Source: Spirochaetales bacterium (GTDB lineage: Bacteria; Spirochaetota; Leptospiria; Leptospirales; Leptonemataceae). From it: 64,000 bases of DNA. Below the pieces are notes generated by a model. That model searched no databases, was not told the origin of the DNA, and worked only from the letters and a program-made list of their open reading frames with translations. Each line of letters begins with the position of its first letter. Position 1 is the stretch's first letter. This document shows positions 51,995 through 61,809 of the stretch, one piece after another. The stretch lies in NCBI GenBank assembly GCA_015075425.1, contig JABTUL010000002.1:372001-436000 (forward strand), written 5' to 3'. The translations under genes and the position numbers were made by a program.

Positions 51995-52753
51995 ATGAAT
52001 GTTACGTTGAAGAAGCCCCGGCAGCTTGTGGTACGGCTGGCGGAAAATCAGCTTGAAATTGAAAAAGCCCTCTCTTTGCGCTACCATGTTTTCAATCAGG
52101 AAATGGAGCTGGGGCTTGCTGCTTCTCATGCTACCGGAAAGGATCGTGATGAATTTGATCTTTACTGTGACCACCTGATCGTTCTGGATGAGGCCCGGGA
52201 CGGGGAAGTTGTAGGAACGTACCGTTTGCTCAAGGGAGCAGTCGCGCGTCGCTACAGTGGATTCTATTCTTCCAGTGAATTCGACCTGTCGGCGATCCCC
52301 ACACTTGACGGTGAAGCGGCGGAGATTGGTCGCTCCTGTGTGCATATGGAGTACCGGGATGGATCAGTGATCAGCATGCTCTGGAACGGGCTTGCCAATT
52401 ACATGATCGAACAAGATGTCCATTACCTGATGGGCTGTGGAAGCGTTACTTCCATAGATCCGGCAGTGGTTTCCGCCACTGGCGCCTACATCCTGAGTAA
52501 AGATGCGGTTCTTGATCTGCCCATCAGACCCCGGGCCGGTAAGGAGCTTCCTGGCTATGATCCTTATGCCGTGGATTTTGACAAAGCGGCCCAAAAACTG
52601 GTTCCTGCTCTGGTGAAAGGTTATGTGCGTGCGGGATCGCGGCTTGCGCTCTACCCATCGGTGGACAGAGAGTTCGGCACTACAGACTTTTTCATCCTCT
52701 TTGAGCGTAAAGCTATCACAGAACGCTACTCTCAGAAATTCATGGAGAAGTAA
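51995..52753 (+). CDS. OlsB/hemolysin-like GNAT acyltransferase
   Basis: 252 residues. The motif ALSLRYHVFNQEMELGLA followed by DEFDLYCDHLIVLDE is the N-acyl-amino acid synthase/OlsB-type signature (LRYxVFxxE...D.fD..cDHL.V). GEAAEIGRSCVHMEYRDGSV continues it. Such enzymes use acyl-ACP to make ornithine lipids or related N-acylated lipids. It has its own promoter and overlaps the convergent M14 gene by 14 bp. Confidence 0.87.
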   Translation: MNVTLKKPRQLVVRLAENQLEIEKALSLRYHVFNQEMELGLAASHATGKDRDEFDLYCDHLIVLDEARDGEVVGTYRLLKGAVARRYSGFYSSSEFDLSAIPTLDGEAAEIGRSCVHMEYRDGSVISMLWNGLANYMIEQDVHYLMGCGSVTSIDPAVVSATGAYILSKDAVLDLPIRPRAGKELPGYDPYAVDFDKAAQKLVPALVKGYVRAGSRLALYPSVDREFGTTDFFILFERKAITERYSQKFMEK

Positions 52754-53681
52754 GCGACCAGTCGACAACGCTGGCAAGAAGCTCCGTATGCTTTTCCAGA
52801 GCATCGCGACGCTTCTTGCGCGGCGGGTTGAATAATTTTTTTTTGCTGAGCAATCGCCGTGGCCGCTCGCGCAATTCAGTCCAGGTGCCAATCTCCAGAG
52901 TTAGAGGTAGCAAGCGCGCTGCGTTTTTTGCATTCCGAATCTGATAAGAATCGTAGATTCGATCCCACAAATCTCCATGGATCATGTAACTTTCGCTCTG
53001 CGGCGTATAGCTGTAATCGGGATGCTTGCTTTTCAATTCCCCGGTCAGGCGTTCAAATAGTGGCAGGTCAACAGGTGCGTCGCTTTTTCCGGCATAGGGC
53101 CACCAGATCTGATCGCGCGTTCCAAAACCGGAATGGACATCAAAGACAGGCATGAATCCTTTTTTATGCCCGTAGAACGATTCATGGATAAAGCGCAGCA
53201 ATGTCCGGGCCTCCGGTTGTAAAGCTTTTCCTCTATAATATGGAAGATGGGGAGAAATGAAATGGCCGCCAAAGAAAAACGGGGCATGCTCCGCATCCTG
53301 CCCGGCATTGCGCATCAGGTCCACGCCAGCCGGATTGGAGCGCGATCGCAGGGCAAATCCTCCTGGATTGAGCAGTGGCAGAAAGGAGAGGTTCAACTGG
53401 CCTTTTTCGATTTGTTTTTTGTATCTGCCCAGAGCGTTTTCCATGAAATGAAGAAGTACCTGGACGCCAATCACCTCAAGACCATGAACGCCGGCTATGA
53501 AGCCCGCCCTTGCAGGTGCCTTCTTTTTACCGGCAATCAGTGCATAGATGGGGAAACGAAAGCCCTGTTTGCTGCGGCTGGAAAAGCCCACCTGATCAAT
53601 GCTGGCAATGGACCGATACGTTTCGGCGATTCGGAACATGCGATCTTCAATTTTTCGCAGGCGCTTCAAAGACCCGAACAT
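52740..53681 (-). CDS. M14-family zinc carboxypeptidase-like protein
   Basis: 313 residues. The zinc site is visible in IAGVHGLEVIG (His66, Glu69) and a later His in MPVFDVHSGFG. LLNPGGFALRSRSNPAGVDLMRN is the substrate-binding pattern (N-P-x-G...R), and PLTLEIGTWTELRE gives the catalytic Glu. No signal peptide is present, so it probably acts in the cytosol on peptides or amidated amino acids, like the DUF2817 group. Confidence 0.85.
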   Translation of the reverse strand: MFGSLKRLRKIEDRMFRIAETYRSIASIDQVGFSSRSKQGFRFPIYALIAGKKKAPARAGFIAGVHGLEVIGVQVLLHFMENALGRYKKQIEKGQLNLSFLPLLNPGGFALRSRSNPAGVDLMRNAGQDAEHAPFFFGGHFISPHLPYYRGKALQPEARTLLRFIHESFYGHKKGFMPVFDVHSGFGTRDQIWWPYAGKSDAPVDLPLFERLTGELKSKHPDYSYTPQSESYMIHGDLWDRIYDSYQIRNAKNAARLLPLTLEIGTWTELRERPRRLLSKKKLFNPPRKKRRDALEKHTELLASVVDWSLTSP

Positions 53682-53734
53682 GATTGCAGCAAAATTCAGG
53701 CAGCACTCTGTGGCAAATTCAAAGTGGAAGGATC

Positions 53735-54706
53735 ATGCTAAAGTTGAAGTTCAGCCGGTTCTGGCAGGCATTGCTGGCCAGGTTGCATCTCCGTCCCTAC
53801 TTCAGGGAGATTGTGCCCCTGTCCCGTGTCTCTCTCTGCTTGGGACGCTATCCCGGCTTTGGCCAGCGAGTGCTACTCATCCACGGACTGACCGGAAACC
53901 ACCTGGCATGGCAACCTGTTGTGACTGCGCTGAAAGGCTTTGACGTGCATGCGCCGGATTTGCGCGGGCGGGGGCGCTCCGATCATCCATCCGGTCCCTA
54001 TGGAATTAAAGTACATGCTGCAGACATGGCGGAGTATTTGCGTAGAGTGGGTTCAGCCGTGGTTATCGGTCACTCATACGGAGCCATGATAGCTCTGCAA
54101 CTGGCCTGCGATAACCCCGAGCTGGTTACGAAGCTCATTTTGCTCGACGGCGGCGCACCCATGACAACGGTTCAAAGGTTAAAAGTTATGCGCTTTCTCC
54201 TGGAAAGCCTGGAACGGGTTGGCCCGCTGTATTCGTCCGCGCAAGCTTACCTGAACGCAGCTCGTCGCTCCCCCATTATCCAGGAGTGGAGTACCGCCCT
54301 CGAGGAGCACCTTCTGTACGAGCTGGTTCCAGAGGGAAGAAAAGTACGCTGTGCCATCCTGCCGGCGGTTATGGAGCAGGAACTGAGCGGCCTGGGAGGA
54401 TCTTTGCGCCCCTCCCGAATTGTGAGCCGATTTTTACGATCGCCTGTCAGAAGTGTTCAGCGCCTGCGCGCGATTTTTCCCTACGAACGAATTCGTTGTC
54501 CCGTGCTGATCCTTAAGGCCGGTCAGAGCAACCTGCGTCCAGGTGATGAACTGGTGAGCTACAGCGGCCTTGCCTTTATGCTGGAAAAAATACCCCGCGC
54601 CAGCGCTGCGGTCCTCCGTGATCTCAATCACTATGAGCTGGTCCTGAAAGAGCATGCCTGGCGCAATGATCTGATCCGCAATTTTCTCCTGACCGCACAG
54701 GATTGA
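53735..54706 (+). CDS. Alpha/beta hydrolase
   Basis: 323 residues from ATG 53735, preceded by GGAAGGATC. Motifs are VLLIHGLTGNHLAW (oxyanion HG), APDLRGRGRSDHPSG, VVIGHSYGAMIALQLA (Ser nucleophile) and DLNHYELVLKE (His). The Asp is likely in LILKAGQSNLRPG, which carries no Asp in the usual place; a Glu or Asp elsewhere may serve. It is an esterase or lipase of unknown substrate. Confidence 0.85.
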   Translation: MLKLKFSRFWQALLARLHLRPYFREIVPLSRVSLCLGRYPGFGQRVLLIHGLTGNHLAWQPVVTALKGFDVHAPDLRGRGRSDHPSGPYGIKVHAADMAEYLRRVGSAVVIGHSYGAMIALQLACDNPELVTKLILLDGGAPMTTVQRLKVMRFLLESLERVGPLYSSAQAYLNAARRSPIIQEWSTALEEHLLYELVPEGRKVRCAILPAVMEQELSGLGGSLRPSRIVSRFLRSPVRSVQRLRAIFPYERIRCPVLILKAGQSNLRPGDELVSYSGLAFMLEKIPRASAAVLRDLNHYELVLKEHAWRNDLIRNFLLTAQD

Positions 54707-54716
54707 ATCATCCGAC

Positions 54717-55796
54717 TTAGCCTGTCTTTCTCCCCCGGAGTGATAATATCAGGGAGGCTATGACTGTCAGCAGAGTCAGAGGCAGGATCAGATAGAATAC
54801 CAGATTCTGGTACGCCTGCAGGGAATCCGATTCTGAACTTTTTAAGACCAGGAATACCGTATAAAGAACATAGTAGAGCAAAAACAGAATTCCTTCCCAG
54901 CGACTCAGCTCAAAGCCGGTGTAGAAGAGGGGCAAACAGAGTAAAGAAACCGCAATCATAACCGGAATATCAAATTGCAGCGCTTCCATAGAAACAGCAA
55001 TCCCTTTCCCGGATACTGCTGAGGAGGCACCCAGAACAAAAAGAATATTAAAAATATTACTACCAACGACATTGCCGACGGCAATATCACGTTCACCGCG
55101 CAGGGCAGCAACAACGGAAGCTGCCACTTCCGGCAGAGAGGTTCCCCCGGCCACAATCGTTAAGCCGATGACCAGTTCACTCAGACCGGCCAGACGGGCA
55201 ATGACCACAGCTCCGTCAATGAGCCAGCGCGATCCCAACACAAGCATGCCCAGTCCCAGCACGATAAGGAAGAGATTGAGCAGAATTTCTTTCACTGCCA
55301 GAGTGGGCGGTGCTTCTTCTTTTTCCTTTGCCAGGGCTTTCATCTCCCGCCGGCTTTGCCGGACCACGAACCAGGTGTACAGGATGGCCCCGGCAAAGAG
55401 AACCATGCCTTCCAGAGGAGAAATGAAGCCGGACCAGCTCATCAGAAAAACGGCCAGGGCGGTAACAATCATGATCGGAGCGTCCAGTCTTATGATCTGA
55501 TAGGATATACTCAGCGGAGTTATGCAGGCTGAAATACCCAGAATCAGTAAAATATTAAAAATATTACTACCAACTACATTTCCGAGGGCCAGATCCGGTT
55601 TGCCATCCAGTGAGCTCAGCAGACTTACGGAAAACTCTGGAAAACTGGTTCCGTAGGCCACAACCGTAAGCCCGATCACCAGCGGTGAAACGCCCATCCC
55701 CAGAGCCAGCTTTGAGGCCCCCCGAACCAGAAGTTCAGCCCCGCCCACAAGAAGACCCAGGCCCAGGACAAAGAAAAGAAAAGTCATAAGATCCAT
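54717..55796 (-). CDS. CaCA-superfamily Na+/Ca2+ (cation) exchanger
   Basis: 359 residues from ATG 55796, the family's natural start (LMTFLFFVLGLGLLVGGAELL in segments). The two inverted alpha repeats are plain: GTSFPEFSVSLLSSLDG with GNVVGSNIFNILLILG, and GGTSLPEVAASVVAALRG with GNVVGSNIFNILFVLG. These hold the ion-binding Glu and Asn residues. Ten membrane helices with a short cytosolic loop (RREMKALAKEKEE) between halves. It exports calcium or imports sodium. Confidence 0.9.
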   Translation of the reverse strand: MDLMTFLFFVLGLGLLVGGAELLVRGASKLALGMGVSPLVIGLTVVAYGTSFPEFSVSLLSSLDGKPDLALGNVVGSNIFNILLILGISACITPLSISYQIIRLDAPIMIVTALAVFLMSWSGFISPLEGMVLFAGAILYTWFVVRQSRREMKALAKEKEEAPPTLAVKEILLNLFLIVLGLGMLVLGSRWLIDGAVVIARLAGLSELVIGLTIVAGGTSLPEVAASVVAALRGERDIAVGNVVGSNIFNILFVLGASSAVSGKGIAVSMEALQFDIPVMIAVSLLCLPLFYTGFELSRWEGILFLLYYVLYTVFLVLKSSESDSLQAYQNLVFYLILPLTLLTVIASLILSLRGRKTG

Positions 55797-55855
55797 GCGG
55801 CAGCCCCGGAATATCCACTCCGGATGTCGATCTATAAAATCCAATTGCCTGTAGA

Positions 55856-57454
55856 ATGCGGCTTGATTTAGCTATGACCGGGATGCAAAAACGCATTGAA
55901 ATCATGGACACGACTCTGCGGGACGGAGAGCAGACGGACGGAGTCAGTTTCTCTTCTTTTGAAAAACTGCAGATTGCCCGCTACCTGCTGGATCAATTGA
56001 ATGTCGATCGAATAGAAGTGGCCAGCGCCCGCGTTTCCCGCGGTGAGTTCGAGTCGGTTCGCGAAATCTTTAACTGGGCCAGGGAAAAAGACAAAACCGA
56101 TCGTATTGAGATACTGGGCTTTGTGGACTACAACCGATCTGTTGACTGGATCGGGGAAGCAGGCGGGTCCGTGATCAATTTACTTACCAAAGGTTCACGA
56201 AAGCATTGCGAGCAGCAACTGGGCAAAAGTCTTTCCCAGCATCTTGTGGATATTGAAAAGACCATTGTTTATGCTCGAAGTGCTCGGTTACAGGTTCACG
56301 TTTACCTGGAAGACTGGTCCAATGGTATGCTGTCCTCTCCGGACTATGTTTTTGAGCTCCTTTCGGGGCTGACGGGTATGGAGATTCGGCGCTTCCTTTT
56401 ACCCGATACACTGGGCATATTAGCTCCCCATGAGGTGAGCGCATTTATTGGGGAAATCACGCGGACTTTTCCGGATCGGCATTTTGATTTCCACGGTCAC
56501 AATGACTATGGCCTGGCAACAGCCAATTGTCTGGCTGCGGTGCAGGCTGGCGTCAGCGGTTTGCACGTGGCTGTGAATGGTCTGGGGGAGCGCGCCGGGA
56601 ATTCTCCACTGGAGACAGTGGTAACGGCTCTTCACGATAAACTGGGAGTAAGAACCGGAGTCAATGAAAAGGCCATTATGGACGCTTCCCGGCTGGTGGA
56701 GACCTTTAGCGGCAAGCGCATCGCCAGCAATCGGCCCGTTGTGGGTCAGGACGTTTATACGCAGACAGCAGGTATCCATGCCGATGGTGATAAAAAAAAT
56801 AATCTATATGCAAATCCCATTTCTCCGGAGCGGTTTGGCCGCGAACGTGTATATGCCCTGGGAAAACTGTCCGGTAAAGCATCACTCAGTCAGAATTTGA
56901 AAGCGCTGGGTATTGAATTGTCCGCGGAGAGGGAAGCCTTGCTGCTCAAACGAATTATTGAACTGGGTGAGCAAAAGAATCTGGTAACCCGTGATGATTT
57001 ACCTTTCCTCATGCTCGATTTGTTTGGTAAGGACCAGCAGGCCGGGACCATTCAGATCGTTGATGCAGAAATCCGCACCAGTTTGCATGAAAGGCCGCAG
57101 GCCCGCTTGACCATCGCCTATGAGGGTCAGACGCTTGAGGCCCAGGCCAGCGGCGATGGTGGCTACAATGCCTTCATGAATGCGCTGGCTCTGATCCTGC
57201 CACGGATTGGCCAGGAATGTGCGGAGCTCATTGATTATGAGGTGCGCATTCCACCTGGAGGGCAGACGGACGCCCTGGTGGAAACCGTTATCACCTGGCG
57301 TTACAGCGGGGAAAGCAAAACCTTCCGGACAGTCGGAGTCGACCCCGATCAGATCCGTGCGGCCATCAAGGCCACAGAAAGAATGCTCAACCACCGCATT
57401 GCTTTACAGACTGTGGAAAGAGATGTCCTGGGCAACTTGCGGCCGTTTGCCTGA
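55856..57454 (+). CDS. cimA: (R)-citramalate synthase
   Basis: 532 residues. The DRE-TIM barrel has MDTTLRDGEQTDGVSFSS, RIEVASARVSRGE, FVDYNRSVDWI, FDFHGHNDYGLATAN (metal-binding HxH) and NGLGERAGNSPLETVV. The C-terminal LeuA-dimer regulatory domain contains FMNALALILP and IDYEVRIPPGGQTDALVETVI in segments. The pattern follows Leptospira CimA closely. It condenses pyruvate and acetyl-CoA to citramalate, the first step of the threonine-independent isoleucine route. ATG 55856 is used; internal Met codons at 55874 and 55883 are possible. Confidence 0.93.
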   Translation: MRLDLAMTGMQKRIEIMDTTLRDGEQTDGVSFSSFEKLQIARYLLDQLNVDRIEVASARVSRGEFESVREIFNWAREKDKTDRIEILGFVDYNRSVDWIGEAGGSVINLLTKGSRKHCEQQLGKSLSQHLVDIEKTIVYARSARLQVHVYLEDWSNGMLSSPDYVFELLSGLTGMEIRRFLLPDTLGILAPHEVSAFIGEITRTFPDRHFDFHGHNDYGLATANCLAAVQAGVSGLHVAVNGLGERAGNSPLETVVTALHDKLGVRTGVNEKAIMDASRLVETFSGKRIASNRPVVGQDVYTQTAGIHADGDKKNNLYANPISPERFGRERVYALGKLSGKASLSQNLKALGIELSAEREALLLKRIIELGEQKNLVTRDDLPFLMLDLFGKDQQAGTIQIVDAEIRTSLHERPQARLTIAYEGQTLEAQASGDGGYNAFMNALALILPRIGQECAELIDYEVRIPPGGQTDALVETVITWRYSGESKTFRTVGVDPDQIRAAIKATERMLNHRIALQTVERDVLGNLRPFA

Positions 57455-57473
57455 AACGGCGCGGAGCCCCGCA

Positions 57474-57501
57474 GCGGGGCGGTGACCCCCGCCTATTTTT
57501 T
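57474..57501 (+). terminator. Terminator of cimA
   Basis: GCGGGG (57474-57479) pairs with CCCCGC (57487-57492) around a 7-nt loop, followed by CTATTTTTT. The T run lies inside the 3' end of ilvC on the other strand. An overlapping alternative stem, GCCCCGC with GCGGGGC, starts at 57466. Confidence 0.6.
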
Positions 57502-58494
57502 CAGGAATTTCATCATGCTGCGCAGCTTCTTGCCCGTTTCTTCAATGGGATGGGCCAGTCCTTGCTGTCGTAGCTTTTCGAAGTTCGGGTAGCCGGCTCT
57601 GGTTTCTGCCACCCATTCTTTAGCGAATTTGCCGCCCTTGTCTTTTTGAATCTCAGAAAGAACTTCCTTCATGCGCGCTTTCACAGAGGCATCAATCAAC
57701 CGCGGACCGCGGGTCAGGTCACCGTATTCGGCTGTATCGGAAATGGAGTAGCGCATACGGGCGATGCCGCCTTCATAAATGAGGTCTGTAATGAGTTTAA
57801 CTTCATGCAGGCATTCAAAGTAGGCTATGTCCGGATCGTAGCCGGCCTCTGTCAGTGTTTCAAAGCCCGCCATGATGAGAGCAGTCAGGCCCCCGCAGAG
57901 AACCGATTGTTCTCCAAACAGATCTGTTTCTGTTTCATCTTTAAAAGTAGTTTCTAGAATTCCAGCCCGGCCACCGCCCACGCCGGAAGCATGGGCCAGG
58001 GCCCGCTGCCGGGCTTTGCCGGTAGCGTCCTGGTGAATGGCAATCAAGGCTGGCACTCCACCGCCTTCTGCGAATACGCGGCGAACCAGATGGCCCGGAC
58101 CTTTAGGAGCAACCATGTAAACATCAACGTCTGCCGGAGGAGCAATCAAATCGTAATGGATATTAAAACCATGGGAAAATACCAGGGCATTTCCGGCTTT
58201 CAGGCCTGGTTTGATGGATTCGTTGTAAAGGTCTGCCTGCACGGTATCGGGAGCCAAAATCTGGATGATGTCCGCTCTGGCCGCTGCATCGGCCGGGCTT
58301 AAAACTTCAAAACCGTCCTGACGGGCCTGTTCTGCGGAATCGGATTTGGGACGCAGGCCAATGACAACATTCAAGCCGCTATCGCGCATATTCTGTGCCT
58401 GCGCATGGCCCTGGCTGCCATAACCGAGGACTGCAATGGTCGAATCTTTCAGAACGGAAAGATCACAGGAATCATCATAATATATCTTGGCCAT
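57493..58494 (-). CDS. ilvC: Ketol-acid reductoisomerase
   Basis: 333 residues, class I length. NADPH site: [20 protein letters not shown] near residues 21-40. [13 protein letters not shown] and [16 protein letters not shown], then [19 protein letters not shown] carry the metal-binding Asp and Glu. It converts acetolactate and acetohydroxybutyrate to the dihydroxy acids of valine and isoleucine synthesis. Convergent with cimA, both in the same pathway. Confidence 0.96.
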   Translation of the reverse strand: MAKIYYDDSCDLSVLKDSTIAVLGYGSQGHAQAQNMRDSGLNVVIGLRPKSDSAEQARQDGFEVLSPADAAARADIIQILAPDTVQADLYNESIKPGLKAGNALVFSHGFNIHYDLIAPPADVDVYMVAPKGPGHLVRRVFAEGGGVPALIAIHQDATGKARQRALAHASGVGGGRAGILETTFKDETETDLFGEQSVLCGGLTALIMAGFETLTEAGYDPDIAYFECLHEVKLITDLIYEGGIARMRYSISDTAEYGDLTRGPRLIDASVKARMKEVLSEIQKDKGGKFAKEWVAETRAGYPNFEKLRQQGLAHPIEETGKKLRSMMKFLKK

Positions 58495-58527
58495 AGGTTA
58501 AACTTCCAGGAGTGGGCGTGGGTGCAA

Positions 58528-59295
58528 CTAAAAAGCCTGTCGGCCTGTGGAAATACCGCGGGCATCCATGCGTCGGGCCAGTTCCGGTAAACTGCGGGTG
58601 GGAACGGCCGGATAGGCATGATGTTCATGGTGGTAGAACATATGAAATGTGAGGATGCGTTTCCAGCCGGAACGGATGGTCCGCGAGGGATTGCTGTGCT
58701 CAGGACAGTCATGGTGCACCATCCATACCGCAAAAAAACTTACAACCCACTGGGCACAGACCATGGCCATCAGATGCGGAATCACGATCCGCGGTTGAAG
58801 GACGCTTCCCAGTAAATAAAAAGTAACAATACATAAAGCTTCTGCCTTCATCCAGTTGCGCGTGGTCGTATTTCCTTTTTGCCACGCTTCGCGGTGGCTT
58901 TGCCAGGGATAGCGCGGTCCCAGAAGCAGCGCCTGGATCCAGCTTTGTTGAGCTGCGCGGCCTTCAATATCGTCAGACCGCAAAAGAAAGCGATGGTGGC
59001 GCAGATGGATGAATCGGGTAGCATGCAGGCAGGATAGCATCAAAGGAGACAGGAAGAGTAGCAAAACTTCATTGGCCGCCCGGGGGATTCCCATGGTTCG
59101 ATGAAATGCCTCATGGGCCTGCCGCAGGCCGGTCAGAAAGAAGAAAAACCAGCAAAGGATGGCCAGCGGCCAGAATTCAAACCACACAAAGAGCCAGGCT
59201 AAGAACAGATAGGGTGTCCAGATCAAAACATCAGACCAGATCTGCAGACGGCGTGGCTTGAGCAAATCGGCATAAAAAAGCTTTTTGTCTGTCAT
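58528..59295 (-). CDS. Membrane fatty-acid desaturase/hydroxylase
   Basis: 255 residues from ATG 59295 (GAGGATGT upstream). Three His boxes are visible: HEAFH (near residue 70), HLRHH (near 101) and HHEHH (near 234), which hold a di-iron centre. Four or five hydrophobic segments surround them. It is short, and may act on a fatty acid or a carotenoid. Located 34 bp before ilvC on the same strand. Confidence 0.85.
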   Translation of the reverse strand: MTDKKLFYADLLKPRRLQIWSDVLIWTPYLFLAWLFVWFEFWPLAILCWFFFFLTGLRQAHEAFHRTMGIPRAANEVLLLFLSPLMLSCLHATRFIHLRHHRFLLRSDDIEGRAAQQSWIQALLLGPRYPWQSHREAWQKGNTTTRNWMKAEALCIVTFYLLGSVLQPRIVIPHLMAMVCAQWVVSFFAVWMVHHDCPEHSNPSRTIRSGWKRILTFHMFYHHEHHAYPAVPTRSLPELARRMDARGISTGRQAF

Positions 59296-59369
59296 ACATC
59301 CTCGCTTAAGCCGGATTCCAGGCCTTGGGTCACTGTCGGGAATGGTGTCTGGACCGTGCAAATAGGAGA

Positions 59370-60590
59370 TTAAATCATCCAGTAGGGAATGGCCAGAACT
59401 TCTTCCGCAAGAAGACGTGGTTCCGGTATGGCACAAATCAGGAGGCCAGGAGCGATCCGTTCGGCGCCATGCAATTCGCGGAAGGCCCGGAGGGACCGGG
59501 CGTCGCTGCGCGTGGGTTGAGCCTTCATCTTGATTTCGATCGGAAACAGGGTGCCGTCCCTTTCCAGTATCAGATCCACTTCCGTACCGGAATGAAGGCG
59601 GAAATGGTAGAATTCAGGTCGCACCGGAAGCTCTTGAACGACTTTCAAGATTTCCAGAAAGACATAGGTTTCGAAAATACGACCTCTTTGTGGATGGGAA
59701 AGGAGAGCGTCGGGCGAACTAATCTTCTGGAGACTGCAAATCAGTCCTGTATCCGCGAAAAATCCCTTGTTTTTCAGAGCTGTTTTTTTGGTCGAATTGC
59801 GCGAGAAGGCGCGGACCGGAAACCACTGGTAGCTATTATGGGCCAGAGCCAACCATTTAAGCGCTGTTTTGCGGTCGATGCCCAGTTCCCGTCCGATGTG
59901 TGCCGGATTGATTTCGGTCGCAGTCAGACCTGCCAGAATGCCAAAGAATCGGCCGAAATCCTGCAGAGACCCCAGGTCTGCCAGAACGCGTACATCGCGC
60001 TCAATGTAGGTGCTCACATAAGAATCATAAAAGTACGGAACTACCTCGTCGGTCTTTTCAAGGAGTCCGGGCATGGATCCGCGCCACAGCATACGTGGAA
60101 GATCCGGCGGCGATCGCACGTCCATGTTCTGCAAAGCCCGCCCCTCAAGGTGGGCCTGGATCCACGAGGGCCCCGCTTCACCCGCAAGCTCGCCTGCGGA
60201 CATCGCATACAAATCAAGGATAGCCACCCGACCGGCGAGGGACTCGGAAATCTGGCCAATAACGGCAAGGTTCTGCGATCCACTGAGGATATACTGCCCA
60301 TTGGACCGCACACGATCGACTCGTCTTTTGATAGCACCGAGAACTTCGGGAGCATATTGGATTTCGTCCAAAAATAAGGGTGCCGGGTGGTTCTGGAGAA
60401 AGAAATCCGGGTCCAGGCGCGCATCCTCAAGATCCAGCACAGGATCAAAGGTCACCGTGCGAATTCGATCCCGGAACGTTTCCTGAATGAGCGTAGATTT
60501 TCCGACCTGGCGGGCACCCAGAACACAGACCACAGGGAACTGGTCAAAAAGCAGCTGGATTTTGGCCTCGAGGAGGCGCCGCCGGTACAT
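59370..60590 (-). CDS. AAA ATPase with DUF4143 C-terminal domain
   Basis: 406 residues from ATG 60590; a TTG at 60626 is also in frame. Walker A (CVLGARQVGKSTLIQE), Walker B (APLFLDEIQYAPE), a sensor in ILSGSQNL, then WRGSMPGLLEK and VSTYIERDVRVLADLG of DUF4143, and a C-terminal PD-(D/E)XK-like piece (GTEVDLILERDGTLFPIEIKM). The family is widespread as mobile or accessory genes of unknown role. It differs clearly from the scrap at 22656-22847. Confidence 0.88.
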   Translation of the reverse strand: MYRRRLLEAKIQLLFDQFPVVCVLGARQVGKSTLIQETFRDRIRTVTFDPVLDLEDARLDPDFFLQNHPAPLFLDEIQYAPEVLGAIKRRVDRVRSNGQYILSGSQNLAVIGQISESLAGRVAILDLYAMSAGELAGEAGPSWIQAHLEGRALQNMDVRSPPDLPRMLWRGSMPGLLEKTDEVVPYFYDSYVSTYIERDVRVLADLGSLQDFGRFFGILAGLTATEINPAHIGRELGIDRKTALKWLALAHNSYQWFPVRAFSRNSTKKTALKNKGFFADTGLICSLQKISSPDALLSHPQRGRIFETYVFLEILKVVQELPVRPEFYHFRLHSGTEVDLILERDGTLFPIEIKMKAQPTRSDARSLRAFRELHGAERIAPGLLICAIPEPRLLAEEVLAIPYWMI

Positions 60591-60701
60591 AACTTGATAT
60601 TCGGGATCCAGAGTCCCATTTTTCAAGGAAAATTTGACAGAAAAAAGCCTGGGTTTCTTTTAGCCGCATTAGCCGCAGCCCCCGGCGTTTGCGGGCTTAT
60701 A

Positions 60702-61745
60702 TCATGGCCGTATCACATAGCGAATCGGATTGCCGCGCCGCTCTGCCAGATCCTCAAGACTTTCGTTGATCGCTTCCAGCGGCCGGATGGCGGTGATCGA
60801 TCGGCTAAGGTTAAGCTGCCCGGCCGCGTAAAGCTGCAAAAGTTCCGGGATGGCTGTGTGGTCTGATCCATAGGAACCGAGGATCGAAATCTGGCGTTCA
60901 ATCAAAAGAAAGGGCAAACCAAAGCTAAGGCCTTCGCGGCCGATGCCCACAAGGACCATACGCCCGCCGACTTCCATGGCCCGCACAGCAGCCTCAATGT
61001 TTTGCATGCGGCCTGAGAAATCGAGCACAAGATCCACGCCATCTGTCTTTTCTTTCAGAAGCTTTCCGGCATTTTTGACGCCACGCAGATCGAGGGCCTG
61101 ATTGGCACCGTAGGCCAGAGCATTCTCCAGAGCTCCAGGGTCCACATCCAGAGCGATCACAGGTCCTCTCGTCATCAGCCGGGCCAGAGCCACAGCATGG
61201 ACACCCAGCCCTCCGCAGCCAAAAATCGCAATCGTATCTTCCGGGCCAGGTGAGCCCCGCTTGAGAGCTGCGTAAGGCGTGGAGACGGCATCTGCCAGTA
61301 TGGCCGCTTCTGCCAGCGGAATGCCATCGGGAACCGGGAAAAGAAAACGCTCGGGAACCACATTGTACCGGGCAAAACTGCCAGGCCTGTCAAAACCAAA
61401 GACACCCAGATCAGGGCAGTAGTTTTCGCGGCCAGCCTTGCAAGCCGCACAGGTACCACAGCTTGTTCCCGCCGAAAGCACAACGCGCTGGCCGGGCCTG
61501 AGGCTGGTCCCTGGCCCGCACTCGGTAACAATGCCCGCTGCTTCATGGCCGGGGATCTGCGGGTAACTGCGGCACTTAAGGCTGCCATGCAATACCAGAT
61601 GGACATCCGATCCACAAACACCGCAGGCCTGAATCTCCACCTGGATTTCGCCCGGACCCGGCCGGGGCACCGGAACCTCACGCACTTCAAGCCGATTCCG
61701 GCCGGCATCAAGCATGGCAGCGGGCATGGTTCCAAGAGCTACCAT
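60702..61745 (-). CDS. Zinc-dependent medium-chain alcohol dehydrogenase
   Basis: 347 residues. Catalytic zinc: QACGVCGSDVHLV (Cys) and IPGHEAAG (His-Glu). Structural zinc: CGTCAACKAGRENYC (four Cys). The NAD-binding motif is IFGCGGLGVHAVALARL with an acidic residue in ALDVDPG, so NAD is likely preferred. The substrate is unknown. Confidence 0.9.
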   Translation of the reverse strand: MVALGTMPAAMLDAGRNRLEVREVPVPRPGPGEIQVEIQACGVCGSDVHLVLHGSLKCRSYPQIPGHEAAGIVTECGPGTSLRPGQRVVLSAGTSCGTCAACKAGRENYCPDLGVFGFDRPGSFARYNVVPERFLFPVPDGIPLAEAAILADAVSTPYAALKRGSPGPEDTIAIFGCGGLGVHAVALARLMTRGPVIALDVDPGALENALAYGANQALDLRGVKNAGKLLKEKTDGVDLVLDFSGRMQNIEAAVRAMEVGGRMVLVGIGREGLSFGLPFLLIERQISILGSYGSDHTAIPELLQLYAAGQLNLSRSITAIRPLEAINESLEDLAERRGNPIRYVIRP

Positions 61746-61809
61746 AAGACGGTGTCAGAGTGGGCCAGTATGCCCGCAGGTCAATTTCTTACAGAGGCCG
61801 GCGGGCGAG

